This document shows, piece after piece, positions 46,418-55,594 of a stretch of DNA of 64,000 nt. Each line of letters begins with the position of its first letter. Positions within the stretch are counted from its first letter, which is position 1. Origin of the DNA: RH-AL1 sp965214415 (GTDB lineage Bacteria > Pseudomonadota > Alphaproteobacteria > Rhizobiales > Beijerinckiaceae); the NCBI GenBank assembly GCA_965214415.1, contig CBDCBQ010000003.1:1798001-1862000 (forward strand). The letters are read 5' to 3'. Below the pieces are notes generated by a model. That model did no database searches, was not told the DNA's origin, and worked only from the letters and a program-made list of their open reading frames with translations. Made by a program: the position numbers and the translations under genes.

Positions 46418-46882
46418 GTGCTCGGTCTCAAAGACCTCGGATTCCACGAGACCGGCAACAATCGAGGCATCGAGAAATTCATCGCGCAGGCCCATTGCGG
46501 ACACGTCGGAGACGCTTGGTGCGCGATCTGGGCGAACGCAAAGCTGGAGCAAAGCGGGATTCTTGGGACCCGCAATCCCTCGTCGCAGTCTTTTCGCGAG
46601 GACCCGAATTTCATCGAGCTCTTTCGACCGGCGATCGGCGCCCTTGTCGTCTATTGGCGGGAAACGAAACAGTCCGGCAAAGGCCACGTCGGGTTCTACA
46701 TGGGCGAGACCAAAACGCAGATACTGACCCTCGGCGGCAACGAGAGCGATGCCGTTCGCAAGCAATTTGAGCCACGAGCCCGGCTGTGGGGCTATTGGTG
46801 GCCCAAGAGTGTCGCCCTCCCGGACCTGGGAACGATCAAGGTCGCCCAGAAAGACGGCGATCCCGTAGGCAATGTCATCTGA
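46418..46882 (+). CDS. TIGR02594/CHAP-like peptidase-fold protein, 5' end uncertain
   Basis: 154 residues from GTG at 46418. The core DAWCAIWANAKLEQSGILGTRNPSSQSF and GALVVYWRETKQSGKGHVGFYMGE show the Cys and His expected of this NlpC/P60-related group, found in endolysins and effectors. In-frame codons upstream (ALPKWVVLGLKDLG) look like the normal start of the family but contain no start codon before the stop at 46355. A different frame begins at TTG 46347 (MLDKPPSIAPAG), so a frameshift near 46380 is possible. Confidence 0.7.
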   Translation: MLGLKDLGFHETGNNRGIEKFIAQAHCGHVGDAWCAIWANAKLEQSGILGTRNPSSQSFREDPNFIELFRPAIGALVVYWRETKQSGKGHVGFYMGETKTQILTLGGNESDAVRKQFEPRARLWGYWWPKSVALPDLGTIKVAQKDGDPVGNVI

Positions 46883-46966
46883 CGCCGTAAGACCTTCGCT
46901 TGTCACCGCACGAACGCTTCACGTGAGCCGACACGACACTGCGCTCGGCTTCAATCTTGCGCTGCG

Positions 46967-49222
46967 TCACGTGAACCTATTCACCTTCGGAAACCCCTTC
47001 GGCGGAAGGCGGCCGGCTTCGGCGCGGTTGCCGATCCAGTCGCGCAGCTCGGGCAGTTTGACGACGAAGGTTCGGCCGGCGCTGTCCGCCCACGAGAGGC
47101 CGTCGGCGAGCGCGAAGACGCGGGCGTCCGCGATGCCGCCGTCCTTGTAGCGCTGCAGCCGCACGCCCTTGCCGCGCGACATCTCCGGCACCTGGTCGAG
47201 CGGGAACACGAGCAGGCGGCGGTTGTCGCCGATGACGGCGCATTCGTCGCCGGCGGCCGGCACGATCAGCGCGGCACGCGCGGGCTTGTCGACGTTGAGC
47301 ACCTGCCGGCCCTTGCGCGTCTCGCCGATCATCTCGTCCTGGCTCACGCGGAAGCCGCGGCCGTCCGAGGAGGCGACCAGCATTATCGCGCCCGCGGTGT
47401 AGGGCAGCACGGCGACGATCTCCTCGCCCTCGCCGAGGTCGGCCATGACGCGGATCGGCTCCCCCTGCCCGCGCCCGCCCGGCAGCTTCGAACCCTCGAG
47501 CGTGAACACGCGGCCGTCCGTCGCCAGCACCAGGATGCGCGTCGTCGTCTCGGCCAGGAAGCTCGTGCGCAGCTTGTCGTCGCCCTTGAACTGCAGCGCG
47601 GAGAGATCGGTGACATGGCCCTTCAGCGCGCGGATCCAGCCCTTGTCCGACACGACCACGGTGATCGGCTCGCGCTCGACCAGCGCGGCGGAGGCGCGCT
47701 CGATGTCGGCGGCGGCCGGCGCCTCGGCGAAGCTGGTGCGGCGTCGCCCGAGCGGCGTCTCGGGGCCATAGGCCTTGCGCAGCTCCTTGATCTGCCAGGC
47801 CACCGTCTTCCACTGCCGGGCCTCGTCGGCGATGAGCTTCTCGACCTCGACCTTCTCCTTCTCGAGCTCTTCGTGCTCGCGGCGCAGCTGCATCTCCTCG
47901 AGCCGACGCAGGCCGCGCAGGCGCGTATCGAGCACGTAATTGACCTGCACCTCGCTGAGCGCGAAGGTTTGCATCAACACGTCCTTCGGCTCGTCCTCCT
48001 CGCGGATGATGCGGATCACCTCGTCGAGGTTGAGGAAGACGATGATCATGCCGGCGAGCACCTCGAGCCGGTGCTCGATCTTGCCCAGCCGATGGCGCGA
48101 GCGGCGTACCAGCACCGTGCGCCGATGGTCGAGCCATTGCCGCAGCGCCTGCTCGAGCGAGACGACCTTGGGGATGACGCCGTCGACGAGCACGTTCATG
48201 TTCATCGGGAAGCGCGTCTCGAGCTCGCTCGCGCGAAAGAGCTGCTCCATCATCACGGCGGGCTCGACGGTCCGGTTCTTCGGCTCGATGACGATGCGCA
48301 CGTCCTCGGCCGATTCATCGCGCACGTCGGCGACGAGCGGCAGCTTCTTCTCGGCCATCAGCTCGGCGATCTTTTCGATCAGCCGGGATTTCTGGACCAT
48401 GTAGGGGATCTCGGTGACGACCACCTGCCACACGCCCCGCGACGCGTCCTCCTTCTCCCAGCGCGCCCGCAGCCGGAACGACCCGCGCCCGGTGCGGTAG
48501 GCCTCGGCGATCGCGGCCGCCGGCTCGACGATGATGCCGCCGGTCGGGAAATCCGGGCCGTGCACGAATTGCAGCAGATCGTCGGTGACGGCGGCCCTGT
48601 TGGCGATCATGTAGAGCGCCGCGTCGCACAGCTCGGCGACGTTGTGCGGCGGGATCGACGTCGCCATGCCAACCGCGATGCCCTGCGCGCCGTTGGCGAG
48701 CATGTTGGGAAAGGCGGAGGGCAAAACCACCGGCTCGCGCTCGGTGCCGGCGTAATTGTCGCGAAAATCGATCGCGTCCTCGTCGATGCCCTCGAGAAGC
48801 CGACGCGCGACCTCGGTCATCCGCGCCTCGGTGTAGCGGTAGGCGGCAGCCCCGTCGCCGTCGATATTGCCGAAATTACCCTGCCCGTCGACCAGCGGAT
48901 AGCGTGAGGAGAAGTCCTGCGCCAAACGAACCAGCGCATCGTAGATCGCCTGATCGCCGTGCGGATGGAACGAGCCCATCACGTCCCCGACGATCTTCGC
49001 GCATTTGCGGAACGCGGTACCGGGATCGAGCCGGAGCACCTGCATGCCATACAAGATGCGCCGATGCACCGGCTTCAGCCCGTCGCGCGCATCCGGCAGC
49101 GCGCGCCCGGTGATGGTCGACAGCGCATAGGCGAGGTAGCGCTCCTCGAGCGCCTCGTGCAGCGGCACGAGATCGATGGAGCCGCCATTGGGCGGCAACG
49201 GGGGCGCGGGGGTCTTGGCCAT
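46967..49222 (-). CDS. parC: DNA topoisomerase IV subunit A
   Basis: 751 residues; decatenates daughter chromosomes with ParE. DARDGLKPVHRRILYGM (45-60), active-site Tyr130 in AAYRYTEARM, and the GyrA-like C-terminal beta-propeller repeats with GxxL-type segments are present. At the quinolone-contact region the sequence HPHGDQAIYD has Gln91 and Asp95 where E. coli ParC has Ser80 and Glu84. I believe this is usual for the group rather than a resistance mutation. Confidence 0.96.
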   Translation of the reverse strand: MAKTPAPPLPPNGGSIDLVPLHEALEERYLAYALSTITGRALPDARDGLKPVHRRILYGMQVLRLDPGTAFRKCAKIVGDVMGSFHPHGDQAIYDALVRLAQDFSSRYPLVDGQGNFGNIDGDGAAAYRYTEARMTEVARRLLEGIDEDAIDFRDNYAGTEREPVVLPSAFPNMLANGAQGIAVGMATSIPPHNVAELCDAALYMIANRAAVTDDLLQFVHGPDFPTGGIIVEPAAAIAEAYRTGRGSFRLRARWEKEDASRGVWQVVVTEIPYMVQKSRLIEKIAELMAEKKLPLVADVRDESAEDVRIVIEPKNRTVEPAVMMEQLFRASELETRFPMNMNVLVDGVIPKVVSLEQALRQWLDHRRTVLVRRSRHRLGKIEHRLEVLAGMIIVFLNLDEVIRIIREEDEPKDVLMQTFALSEVQVNYVLDTRLRGLRRLEEMQLRREHEELEKEKVEVEKLIADEARQWKTVAWQIKELRKAYGPETPLGRRRTSFAEAPAAADIERASAALVEREPITVVVSDKGWIRALKGHVTDLSALQFKGDDKLRTSFLAETTTRILVLATDGRVFTLEGSKLPGGRGQGEPIRVMADLGEGEEIVAVLPYTAGAIMLVASSDGRGFRVSQDEMIGETRKGRQVLNVDKPARAALIVPAAGDECAVIGDNRRLLVFPLDQVPEMSRGKGVRLQRYKDGGIADARVFALADGLSWADSAGRTFVVKLPELRDWIGNRAEAGRLPPKGFPKVNRFT

Positions 49223-49395
49223 GCCTCAACGGCTACGAAATGCCGCGAGAGTCGGCAAGTTCCTTGTCTGTTCTAAACCGGCCGCCTCGTGTTGCAGTTT
49301 TGACGCGGGGCGTTCCGTCGCGGCGAGAGCTGGGAACGGCTCCCGAAGCGCACGGTTTGCGCGGGCCAGACCAACAAGGCACAGGGAGAGAGACT

Positions 49396-49650
49396 TTGAA
49401 GACGATCATGATCGCGTGTGCCGCGCTTGCCATCAGCGCCGGAGCGGCCGCCGCCCAGAATTCGATGAACTCCGACAAGACCTCGCCCGGGACGACCGGC
49501 GCCATGAAGAACGCGGACGCGCCCGCCATTGCGACCGACCCGCAGCAGGTTCAGGCGCAGCAGGGTGATGCCAGCAAGCAGTCCGCGGGCACCGTCGGCG
49601 CGGCGCCCGGCGCGGATACGAAATCGCAGAAGCCCATGGACAAGAAGTAG
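49396..49650 (+). CDS. Small exported protein
   Basis: 84 residues from TTG at 49396, preceded by AGGGAGAGAG. Leader LKTIMIACAALAISAGAAAA; the mature part is Gln/Ala/Asp/Lys-rich with no hydrophobic core, likely disordered. No family recognised. An imperfect hairpin (49658-49681) follows. Confidence 0.65.
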   Translation: MKTIMIACAALAISAGAAAAQNSMNSDKTSPGTTGAMKNADAPAIATDPQQVQAQQGDASKQSAGTVGAAPGADTKSQKPMDKK

Positions 49651-49657
49651 TCCGCAA

Positions 49658-49681
49658 GCCCGCAGGCCTCGGCCTGTGGGC
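49658..49681 (+). terminator. Hairpin after small exported protein
   Basis: GCCCGCAGGCC (49658-49668), TC, GGCCTGTGGGC (49671-49681) with one G-T pair. No T run follows, so its strength is doubtful. Confidence 0.4.
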
Positions 49682-49788
49682 GCAACTACTGGGCGGCGCA
49701 AGGCGATAGGTTTCCACACCGGCCGAATCCTTGCACCGACCATCTTGCGGGCCTCGTCGCTATCAGCGTCACCGTGTCGGCATCTGGA

Positions 49789-49813
49789 TTGGCTCGCTGC
49801 GCTCGCAATGACG
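49789..49813. repeat. Half copy of the dispersed palindromic repeat
   Basis: TTGGCTCGCTGCGCTCGCAATGACGG matches the right arm of copies A to C; the left arm is missing. Confidence 0.7.
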
Positions 49814-49834
49814 GAGCCCTTCACGGATTGCCGG

Positions 49835-50404
49835 CTAAACTACCTCGGCGATCAACCCGAGCGTCTTCGCCTCGTTGGCCTCGATGTACCAATTCTCCGG
49901 CGCGCGCCGGAGCACGTCGTCCATCGTCACGCTCGACCCCTTGATCAGGTTCGCGAAGCCCTCGTTCTGGATGATGATCGAGGCTTCGATCTCGTGCAGC
50001 GTCGCCTTCAAGGCGGCGATGCAGGTGGTGAGAGGCCCATCGATCTTCAGCTTCTTCGACAGCTTGCGCTCGTGGATCATGATGCGGGTGCCGCGCGTGA
50101 CGTAGCGGTTCTCGGTGACGAAGAAGCTCATGAACGTCGTACCGGCCGAGTAGATCGCCGCCTTGCCGAGAAACACGAAGCGGCGCTGCGGCGACATCTC
50201 GCTCGCGAACCGCACGTCCTCGCCCATCATGCGCGCGACCTCGGGATCGCCGCCGAGCGTCGACAACTCGATCACGACGAGATCGCGCTCGGACGCGGAA
50301 TCGAACTGGCCCCGAAAGCTCTTGTACATGGCGTAGTCGACCGAGCCCGACAGCATCACGGCGGGCGCGGTGAAGGATGCGGCGGTCAGTTTCAGATCAC
50401 TCAT
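49835..50404 (-). CDS. ClpP-like/crotonase-fold protein
   Basis: 189 residues. It resembles ClpP-type serine proteases: VIELSTLGGDPEVARMMGEDVRF, AAIYSAGTTFMSFF with the nucleophile Ser in YSAGT, then RIMIHERKL containing a histidine in the catalytic position, and LKATLHEIEAS. The charge-relay aspartate was not identified by eye, so catalysis is uncertain. No ClpX/ClpA partner is adjacent. Confidence 0.75.
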   Translation of the reverse strand: MSDLKLTAASFTAPAVMLSGSVDYAMYKSFRGQFDSASERDLVVIELSTLGGDPEVARMMGEDVRFASEMSPQRRFVFLGKAAIYSAGTTFMSFFVTENRYVTRGTRIMIHERKLSKKLKIDGPLTTCIAALKATLHEIEASIIIQNEGFANLIKGSSVTMDDVLRRAPENWYIEANEAKTLGLIAEVV

Positions 50405-50479
50405 CCATGCTCCTGAGGCTCCGTCGCGAGGCGGACGGCAGCGAGCAGCATCTATGCCAGCCTGGCGGACACCAGCAAA

Positions 50480-51691
50480 TCAGGCGGCCTGCGCCATTGC
50501 CCGGTAGCGCGCGCGCGCGGTGTCGATCGGCTCGAGACCCTTGGGACCCTGGCGGTGCCAGAACGTCCAGCCGTTGCAGGCCGGCAGGCCCTGCGCGAGC
50601 GCGCCGATGCGGTGGATCGAGCCGACGATGTCGCCGAGCGCCCCGCCATGCAGCGCCAGCGTGCCGTCGGCGCGCACGATCGCCCGATGGCGGCCCTTCT
50701 CGTCGCGCAGCATCTCGCCCGGCGCGATCAGTCCGGCCTCGATCACCGAGGAGAAGGCGATGCGCGGCTCGGTGCGCTTCGAGGGCACCTCTGTCAGAAG
50801 CGCCTCGGGCAGCGGCACGATGGCGTCGATCCGCTTGCGCGCGGCCTCGGCGTAGGCGGGCTCGCGCTCGAGCCCGATGAAGGAGCGGCGCAGGCGCTTG
50901 GCCACCGCGCCCGTCGTGCCGGAGCCGAAGAACGGATCGAGCACCACGTCGCCCGGCTTCGTCGCGGCGAGCAGGATGCGGGCGATCAGCGCCTCGGGCT
51001 TTTGCGTCGGATGCGTCTTGCGGCCCGCCTCGTCCTTGAGGCGTTCGCCGCCGGTGCAGATCGGGAAGAACCAGTCCGAGCGGACCTGGCAATCGTCGTT
51101 GCCGGCCTTCAGGGCCTCGTAGTTGAACGTGTAGGCCTTGGCCTCCGCGCTCTTCGAGGCCCAGATCAGCGTCTCGTGCGCGTTGGTGAAGCGACGGCCG
51201 CGAAAATTCGGCATCGGATTGGCTTTGCGCCAAACGATGTCGTTGAGGATCCAGAAGCCCTCGTCCTGCAGCGTCGTGCCGACGCGGAAGATGTTGTGGT
51301 ACGAGCCGATCACGAACAGCGTCGCGTTCTTCTTCATGACGCGGCGGACGCCGGCGAGCCAGTTTTGCGAGAAACGATCGTAGTCGGCGAAGCTGGCGAA
51401 CTTGTCCCATGCGTCGTCGACGGCATCGACGAGGCTCTGGTCGGGCCGCGACAACGCGCCCTCGAGCTGCAGATTGTACGGCGGATCGGCGAAGACGAGA
51501 TCGACGCTCTCGGCCGGCAGCGCGGCGAGCGCCTCGATGCAGTCGCCGACGATGATCTCGTCGAGCGGCGCGACGGCGTCGTGGACGAGAGATTGCTGGA
51601 TGGTGGCCCTGCGCCGCGCCCTCGAAGTCTCAGTACGCGAGACCTTTAGCTGAGACTTCGAGCCGGATGGACCGGCTGGCGCGGTACGCAT
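50480..51691 (-). CDS. ccrM: Cell-cycle-regulated DNA methyltransferase (CcrM, GANTC)
   Basis: 403 residues from ATG at 51691; GTG at 51727 would add 12. Beta-class N6-adenine methyltransferase with the catalytic DPPYNLQL (motif IV), DPFFGSGTTGAVAKRL (AdoMet motif I) and the roughly 100-residue C-terminal domain characteristic of CcrM (ending QGPKGLEPIDTARARYR). The core catalytic segment begins about 30 residues in (PLDEIIVGDCIEALAAL). A perfect 13-bp inverted repeat lies inside the first codons (51621-51662). Confidence 0.93.
   Translation of the reverse strand: MRTAPAGPSGSKSQLKVSRTETSRARRRATIQQSLVHDAVAPLDEIIVGDCIEALAALPAESVDLVFADPPYNLQLEGALSRPDQSLVDAVDDAWDKFASFADYDRFSQNWLAGVRRVMKKNATLFVIGSYHNIFRVGTTLQDEGFWILNDIVWRKANPMPNFRGRRFTNAHETLIWASKSAEAKAYTFNYEALKAGNDDCQVRSDWFFPICTGGERLKDEAGRKTHPTQKPEALIARILLAATKPGDVVLDPFFGSGTTGAVAKRLRRSFIGLEREPAYAEAARKRIDAIVPLPEALLTEVPSKRTEPRIAFSSVIEAGLIAPGEMLRDEKGRHRAIVRADGTLALHGGALGDIVGSIHRIGALAQGLPACNGWTFWHRQGPKGLEPIDTARARYRAMAQAA
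51621..51662. repeat. 13-bp inverted repeat inside the ccrM 5' coding region
   Basis: CTCGAAGTCTCAG (51621-51633), 16-nt spacer, CTGAGACTTCGAG (51650-51662). It lies inside the first 25 codons of ccrM and could act as an operator or as an mRNA hairpin. Confidence 0.75.
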
Positions 51692-51789
51692 GAACACTGA
51701 CACCGGAGACGCAACGATTACCAACACTCACGACTTTGCCGGAGCCTGGTAAAAGCCACGTTTAGCCGGCGATAAATCGCGTGTGCCCT

Positions 51790-52419
51790 TTAGGGACACG
51801 TCAGCGTCGGCTGCAGCGCGCGCAGCGGCGCGAAGGTCATGCGATGCGCGGGGCACGGCCCGTGCGCCGCCAATGCCGCGAGGTGATCGCGCGTGCCGTA
51901 GCCGACATGGCGCGAGAACCCGTAGAGCGGATGCAGCCCGCACAGCCGGCGCATCAGCCGATCGCGCGTGACCTTGGCGACGATCGACGCGGCGGCGATG
52001 GAGGCTGACGAGCCGTCGCCCTTGATCAGCGTCTCGCCCTCGCAGATCAGGCACGGCGGCAGGTCGTTGCCGTCGATCAGCACATAGGCCGGCACCTCGG
52101 CGAGCGCGGCGAGAGCGCGGCGCATCGCGAGGAAGGTCGCCTGGCGGATGTTGATGGCGTCGATCTCCGCCGCCGAGGCGAAGGCGAAGCCGACCGCGAG
52201 CGCCGTGTCGACGATCACCTCGTAGAGCGCCTCGCGCGTCGCGGGATCGAGCTTCTTCGAATCGTCGAGGCCCTTCGGCACGCGCGCCGGATCGAGGATC
52301 ACGGCGGCGGCCGCGACCGGCCCGGCGAGCGGCCCCCTGCCCGCCTCGTCGACACCGGCGACGAGCGCGTGGCCCTTGCGCATCAGCGCGCGCTCGCGGC
52401 GGACATGGGGTGTAAGCAT
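51790..52419 (-). CDS. rnhB: Ribonuclease HII
   Basis: 209 residues. Removes ribonucleotides from DNA. The catalytic pattern VAGVDEAGRGPLAGPVAAAAV (Asp24, Glu25) and the later aspartates in VLIDGND and ASIVAKVTRDRLM are present. A start ten residues later (MRKGHALVAG) is possible. Confidence 0.95.
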   Translation of the reverse strand: MLTPHVRRERALMRKGHALVAGVDEAGRGPLAGPVAAAAVILDPARVPKGLDDSKKLDPATREALYEVIVDTALAVGFAFASAAEIDAINIRQATFLAMRRALAALAEVPAYVLIDGNDLPPCLICEGETLIKGDGSSASIAAASIVAKVTRDRLMRRLCGLHPLYGFSRHVGYGTRDHLAALAAHGPCPAHRMTFAPLRALQPTLTCP

Positions 52420-52741
52420 GCGTGTGATTGTGGGCGGGCGGCGGGCGGCGGATCAAGTGCGGGGCGAGGCGCGGCGGGGGATAACTGCGCGCCTCCGGGC
52501 CACGGCGGCCCGCGTCGATCGGAGCGTTGCCGCGGGCGATGACGCCCAGCAACAAACGTCATGACATGCTCGAAAAGACCTCGAACTCGTGCCGCGGGGC
52601 GAGTGTCTAGCCGTTCCAATGACCGACTCGCTTCTCCTGCCGTCGTATGCAAGAATAAGGCTGACAGCGGCTCGGCACGGCGCGGCGAGCGGCGTGGTTG
52701 TTTACAATCTATTTCACCGGTCACGTATTGGGAGCGCGGCA
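52420..52741. other. Non-coding stretch upstream of Hint-domain protein
   Basis: 322 bp with no convincing gene. A promoter-like TTGTTTACAATCTATTT (around 52693-52710) lies within 50 bp of the downstream start. Codons in frame with the next gene begin at 52589, but lack a leader-like or family-like sequence. Confidence 0.5.
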
Positions 52742-55531
52742 ATGGCGAGCGGAGCGGGCGGAGCAGGCGGCGCGGGTACAAATGCTAAGGGCGGCGCGGG
52801 TGGCGCCTCGCGGGGGACGCCCGGCGGCGCGGGTGGGACGAACGCCAGCGGCTATGGCGGTGGCGGTGGCGGCGGGGCGGCCGGCGCCGCGGGCGGTGCC
52901 GGCTACGCGAATGGCATGGCTGGCGGAAAGGGCGGTAACGCCGGGACTTCTAAGACGCCGACCGGCGGTGCGGGCGGTAGCGGCAACAGCGGCGGCGGCG
53001 GTGGTGGCGGCTACAGCAACAGCGAATCCGGCTTCGGCTCGGTAAATCTGACCGGCGGCGGCGGCGGCAACGGCGGAAACTCCGGCTTTGATAAAAGTGG
53101 TGGTGGTGGCGGCGGCGGCGGCGGTTACGGAGCCATCGTCACGGGATCGACGCCTGGCACGAACGCCGAGACGATCGAGGGCGGCGCCGGCGGTTCGGGT
53201 GGAACCGGCGGCATCGGACGCGATAGCGCGGGAGACGGCGGTTCCGGCGGAGCCGGCGTGCTGCTTGCCACCGGCGCTGCGACAGCGACCAACACCGGTG
53301 TCATCCAAGGAGGCTACGGAGGCAACGGCGGCGCAACCTCCAAGTCGATCTCACAGCCCGGATCGGGAGGAGCGGGTGGCGCCGGGCTGATCGCCTCTTC
53401 GACGACGATCGTCAACAGCAGCACGATTGCCGGCGGGACCGGCGGGGGCGGCGGTTACGGCAGCGGCCATGGCGGCGCGGGAGGCGTCGGAATCGTCGGC
53501 GACAGCCTGTCGATCACCGATAGCGGCAGCATTGTCGGAGCGGCCGGAGGCGCCGGTGGCGCGTCCAAAGCGGGTACCACCGGCACGGCCGGCGCGGCGG
53601 GCGACGCCATCGAGTTCACCGGCGGCACCAACAGCCTGACGCTGCAGTCCGGCTCGGCCATCACCGGTGCGATCAGCCTCGACACGGGCAGCACCAGCCT
53701 GGACTTGGCGCAGCCGACCGACGCGACGCTCACGAATGCGATCATCGGCGCCGGCTCGGTGACCAAGACGGGCAGCGGCACGCTGACACTTTCGGGCGTC
53801 AACACCTTTGCCGACGGCCTCTTCATCTACGGCGGGGCGATCGCCGCCGGCTCCGATACGAGCCTCGGCGCCGCCTCGTTCGTCCGGATCAGCAACGCCA
53901 CGCTCGAGACCACCGCCGATGGTTTCGCCTCGAGCCGCAATGTCTTCCTCGGCGACGGGAACAATCTGACGGGCGACAATGTCACCGCGACCTTCCAGGT
54001 CGATACGGGCACCACGACGCTGTCGGGACAGATCAGCGACGGTTTCTCCACCGGCAACAGCAACCAGAGCGGCATGCTGGTGAAGACCGGCGGCGGCACT
54101 CTCTCGCTCGCGTCGGCGAACGCATACAACGGCGGCACGACGATCCAGGCCGGCACGCTGGACCTCGGCGCGGCGACGGCGGCCGGCAACGGCGCCATCA
54201 CCTACGAGCCGACAGGCGGCGGCGCCACGCCGATGCTGGCGCTCGATATGGCGGCGCAGCCGGCGTCGGGCGGCACGTTCGGCAACACGCTGGCGACCTT
54301 CGACAGCATGGGCGAGACGCTCGACCTGAAGGGCTTCACCTTCAACCAGCTCGATCCCGCCTATGTCACGAATGGCATGATGCTCACGGTGATGGGCGGC
54401 ACCGGCGGGACCCAGACCGAGACGTTTGCGCTGACCAACGGCGCCCTCGCCTATACCGCCCAGAGCGACGGCGCCGGCGGCACGCTGATCACCGCCGTCT
54501 GCTACGCGCAGGGCACCCGCATCCGGGTGCTGCGCGGCGGCGCGCCGACCGATGTCGCGGTCGAGGACCTGGTGGTGGGCGACATCGCGATCACCGCCTG
54601 GGAAGAGCACCGGCCGATCCGCTGGCTCGGCCACCAGACGATCGACTGCCGCACCCATCGCGAGCCGCGCAAGGTCTGGCCGATCCGCATCGCCGCCGAC
54701 GCGTTCGGCCGCAACCGCCCGTCGCGCGATCTCTACGTCTCGCCCGACCACGCGCTCTGCGTCGACGTCGTCGAGGACGTGCTGATTCCGGCGCATCGCC
54801 TCCTCAACGGCTCGACCGTGGCGCAAATCGAGATGGACAGCGTCACCTATTGGCACGTCGAGCTCGACAGCCACGACATCCTGCTGGCCGAGAACATGCC
54901 GGCGGAAAGCTTTCTCGAGATGGGCGCCAACCGCGCGCTGCTTGGTTTGGCCTCCGACGATATTCCGGAGGACGTGCTGGCGCGCGGCCACGCCGACTTC
55001 TGCCGGCCGTTCCTCGACGCCGGCCCGGTGCTCGAGGCGGCGCGCCTCCAGCTCGCCGCGCGCGCCGAGCGGCTCGGCTGGCTGCCCGATCGCGAGCCCG
55101 GCCTCGCCGCCAGCGGCGATGGCGCGCCTCTCTTCCCGCAGCTCGCCGGCGGCGAGGCGTTCCTCGCCGTGCCGCACGGCACCGACGAGCTGCGCCTGCG
55201 CGCGGCCGAGCGCGTCCCCGCCGCCTTCGGCGAGGCGGACACCCGCCGCCTCGGCCTGGCTGTCTACGCGCTCGCCCTGACCGACCGCGCCGGCGTCACC
55301 CACGCGCTCGACCTCGACGCGGCCGAGATGCGGCCGAGCTTCCACGCGGGCGAGCGCCGCGCCAAGCTGCCGTACCGCTGGACCAACGGCGACCTCGTGA
55401 TCCCGTCGGCGCTGCTCGCCGGCCTGCCCGGCCCGATCATGCTGCGGCTGACGTTCGAGCCGACCACCGTGCGCGGCTGGGTCGCGCCGGCCGTCGCGGT
55501 TGCGAAGCCGGGGTTGCGGGTCGTCGCGTAA
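52742..55531 (+). CDS. Glycine-rich autotransporter-like protein with C-terminal Hint domain
   Basis: 929 residues from ATG at 52742 (GGGAGC upstream). Residues 1-300 are Gly/Ala repeats (GGAGG, GGGGGG); 330-560 carry autotransporter-associated beta repeats (GSGTLTLSGVNTFADGLFIYGG, GGGTLSLASANAYNGGTTIQAG). From about 585, VCYAQGTRIRVLRGG starts a Hint domain of the bacterial Hedgehog/intein type, with IRWLGHQTIDCRTH and LYVSPDHALCV. No signal peptide is seen at either possible start. It lacks a classical beta-barrel translocator; self-processing by the Hint domain is inferred. Confidence 0.85.
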   Translation: MASGAGGAGGAGTNAKGGAGGASRGTPGGAGGTNASGYGGGGGGGAAGAAGGAGYANGMAGGKGGNAGTSKTPTGGAGGSGNSGGGGGGGYSNSESGFGSVNLTGGGGGNGGNSGFDKSGGGGGGGGGYGAIVTGSTPGTNAETIEGGAGGSGGTGGIGRDSAGDGGSGGAGVLLATGAATATNTGVIQGGYGGNGGATSKSISQPGSGGAGGAGLIASSTTIVNSSTIAGGTGGGGGYGSGHGGAGGVGIVGDSLSITDSGSIVGAAGGAGGASKAGTTGTAGAAGDAIEFTGGTNSLTLQSGSAITGAISLDTGSTSLDLAQPTDATLTNAIIGAGSVTKTGSGTLTLSGVNTFADGLFIYGGAIAAGSDTSLGAASFVRISNATLETTADGFASSRNVFLGDGNNLTGDNVTATFQVDTGTTTLSGQISDGFSTGNSNQSGMLVKTGGGTLSLASANAYNGGTTIQAGTLDLGAATAAGNGAITYEPTGGGATPMLALDMAAQPASGGTFGNTLATFDSMGETLDLKGFTFNQLDPAYVTNGMMLTVMGGTGGTQTETFALTNGALAYTAQSDGAGGTLITAVCYAQGTRIRVLRGGAPTDVAVEDLVVGDIAITAWEEHRPIRWLGHQTIDCRTHREPRKVWPIRIAADAFGRNRPSRDLYVSPDHALCVDVVEDVLIPAHRLLNGSTVAQIEMDSVTYWHVELDSHDILLAENMPAESFLEMGANRALLGLASDDIPEDVLARGHADFCRPFLDAGPVLEAARLQLAARAERLGWLPDREPGLAASGDGAPLFPQLAGGEAFLAVPHGTDELRLRAAERVPAAFGEADTRRLGLAVYALALTDRAGVTHALDLDAAEMRPSFHAGERRAKLPYRWTNGDLVIPSALLAGLPGPIMLRLTFEPTTVRGWVAPAVAVAKPGLRVVA

Positions 55532-55594
55532 GCTGGATCACCGTGGTTCGATCCCGGTGACCTGCCATCGAAAGCGGTCGTCGCTCGCGGCAAC

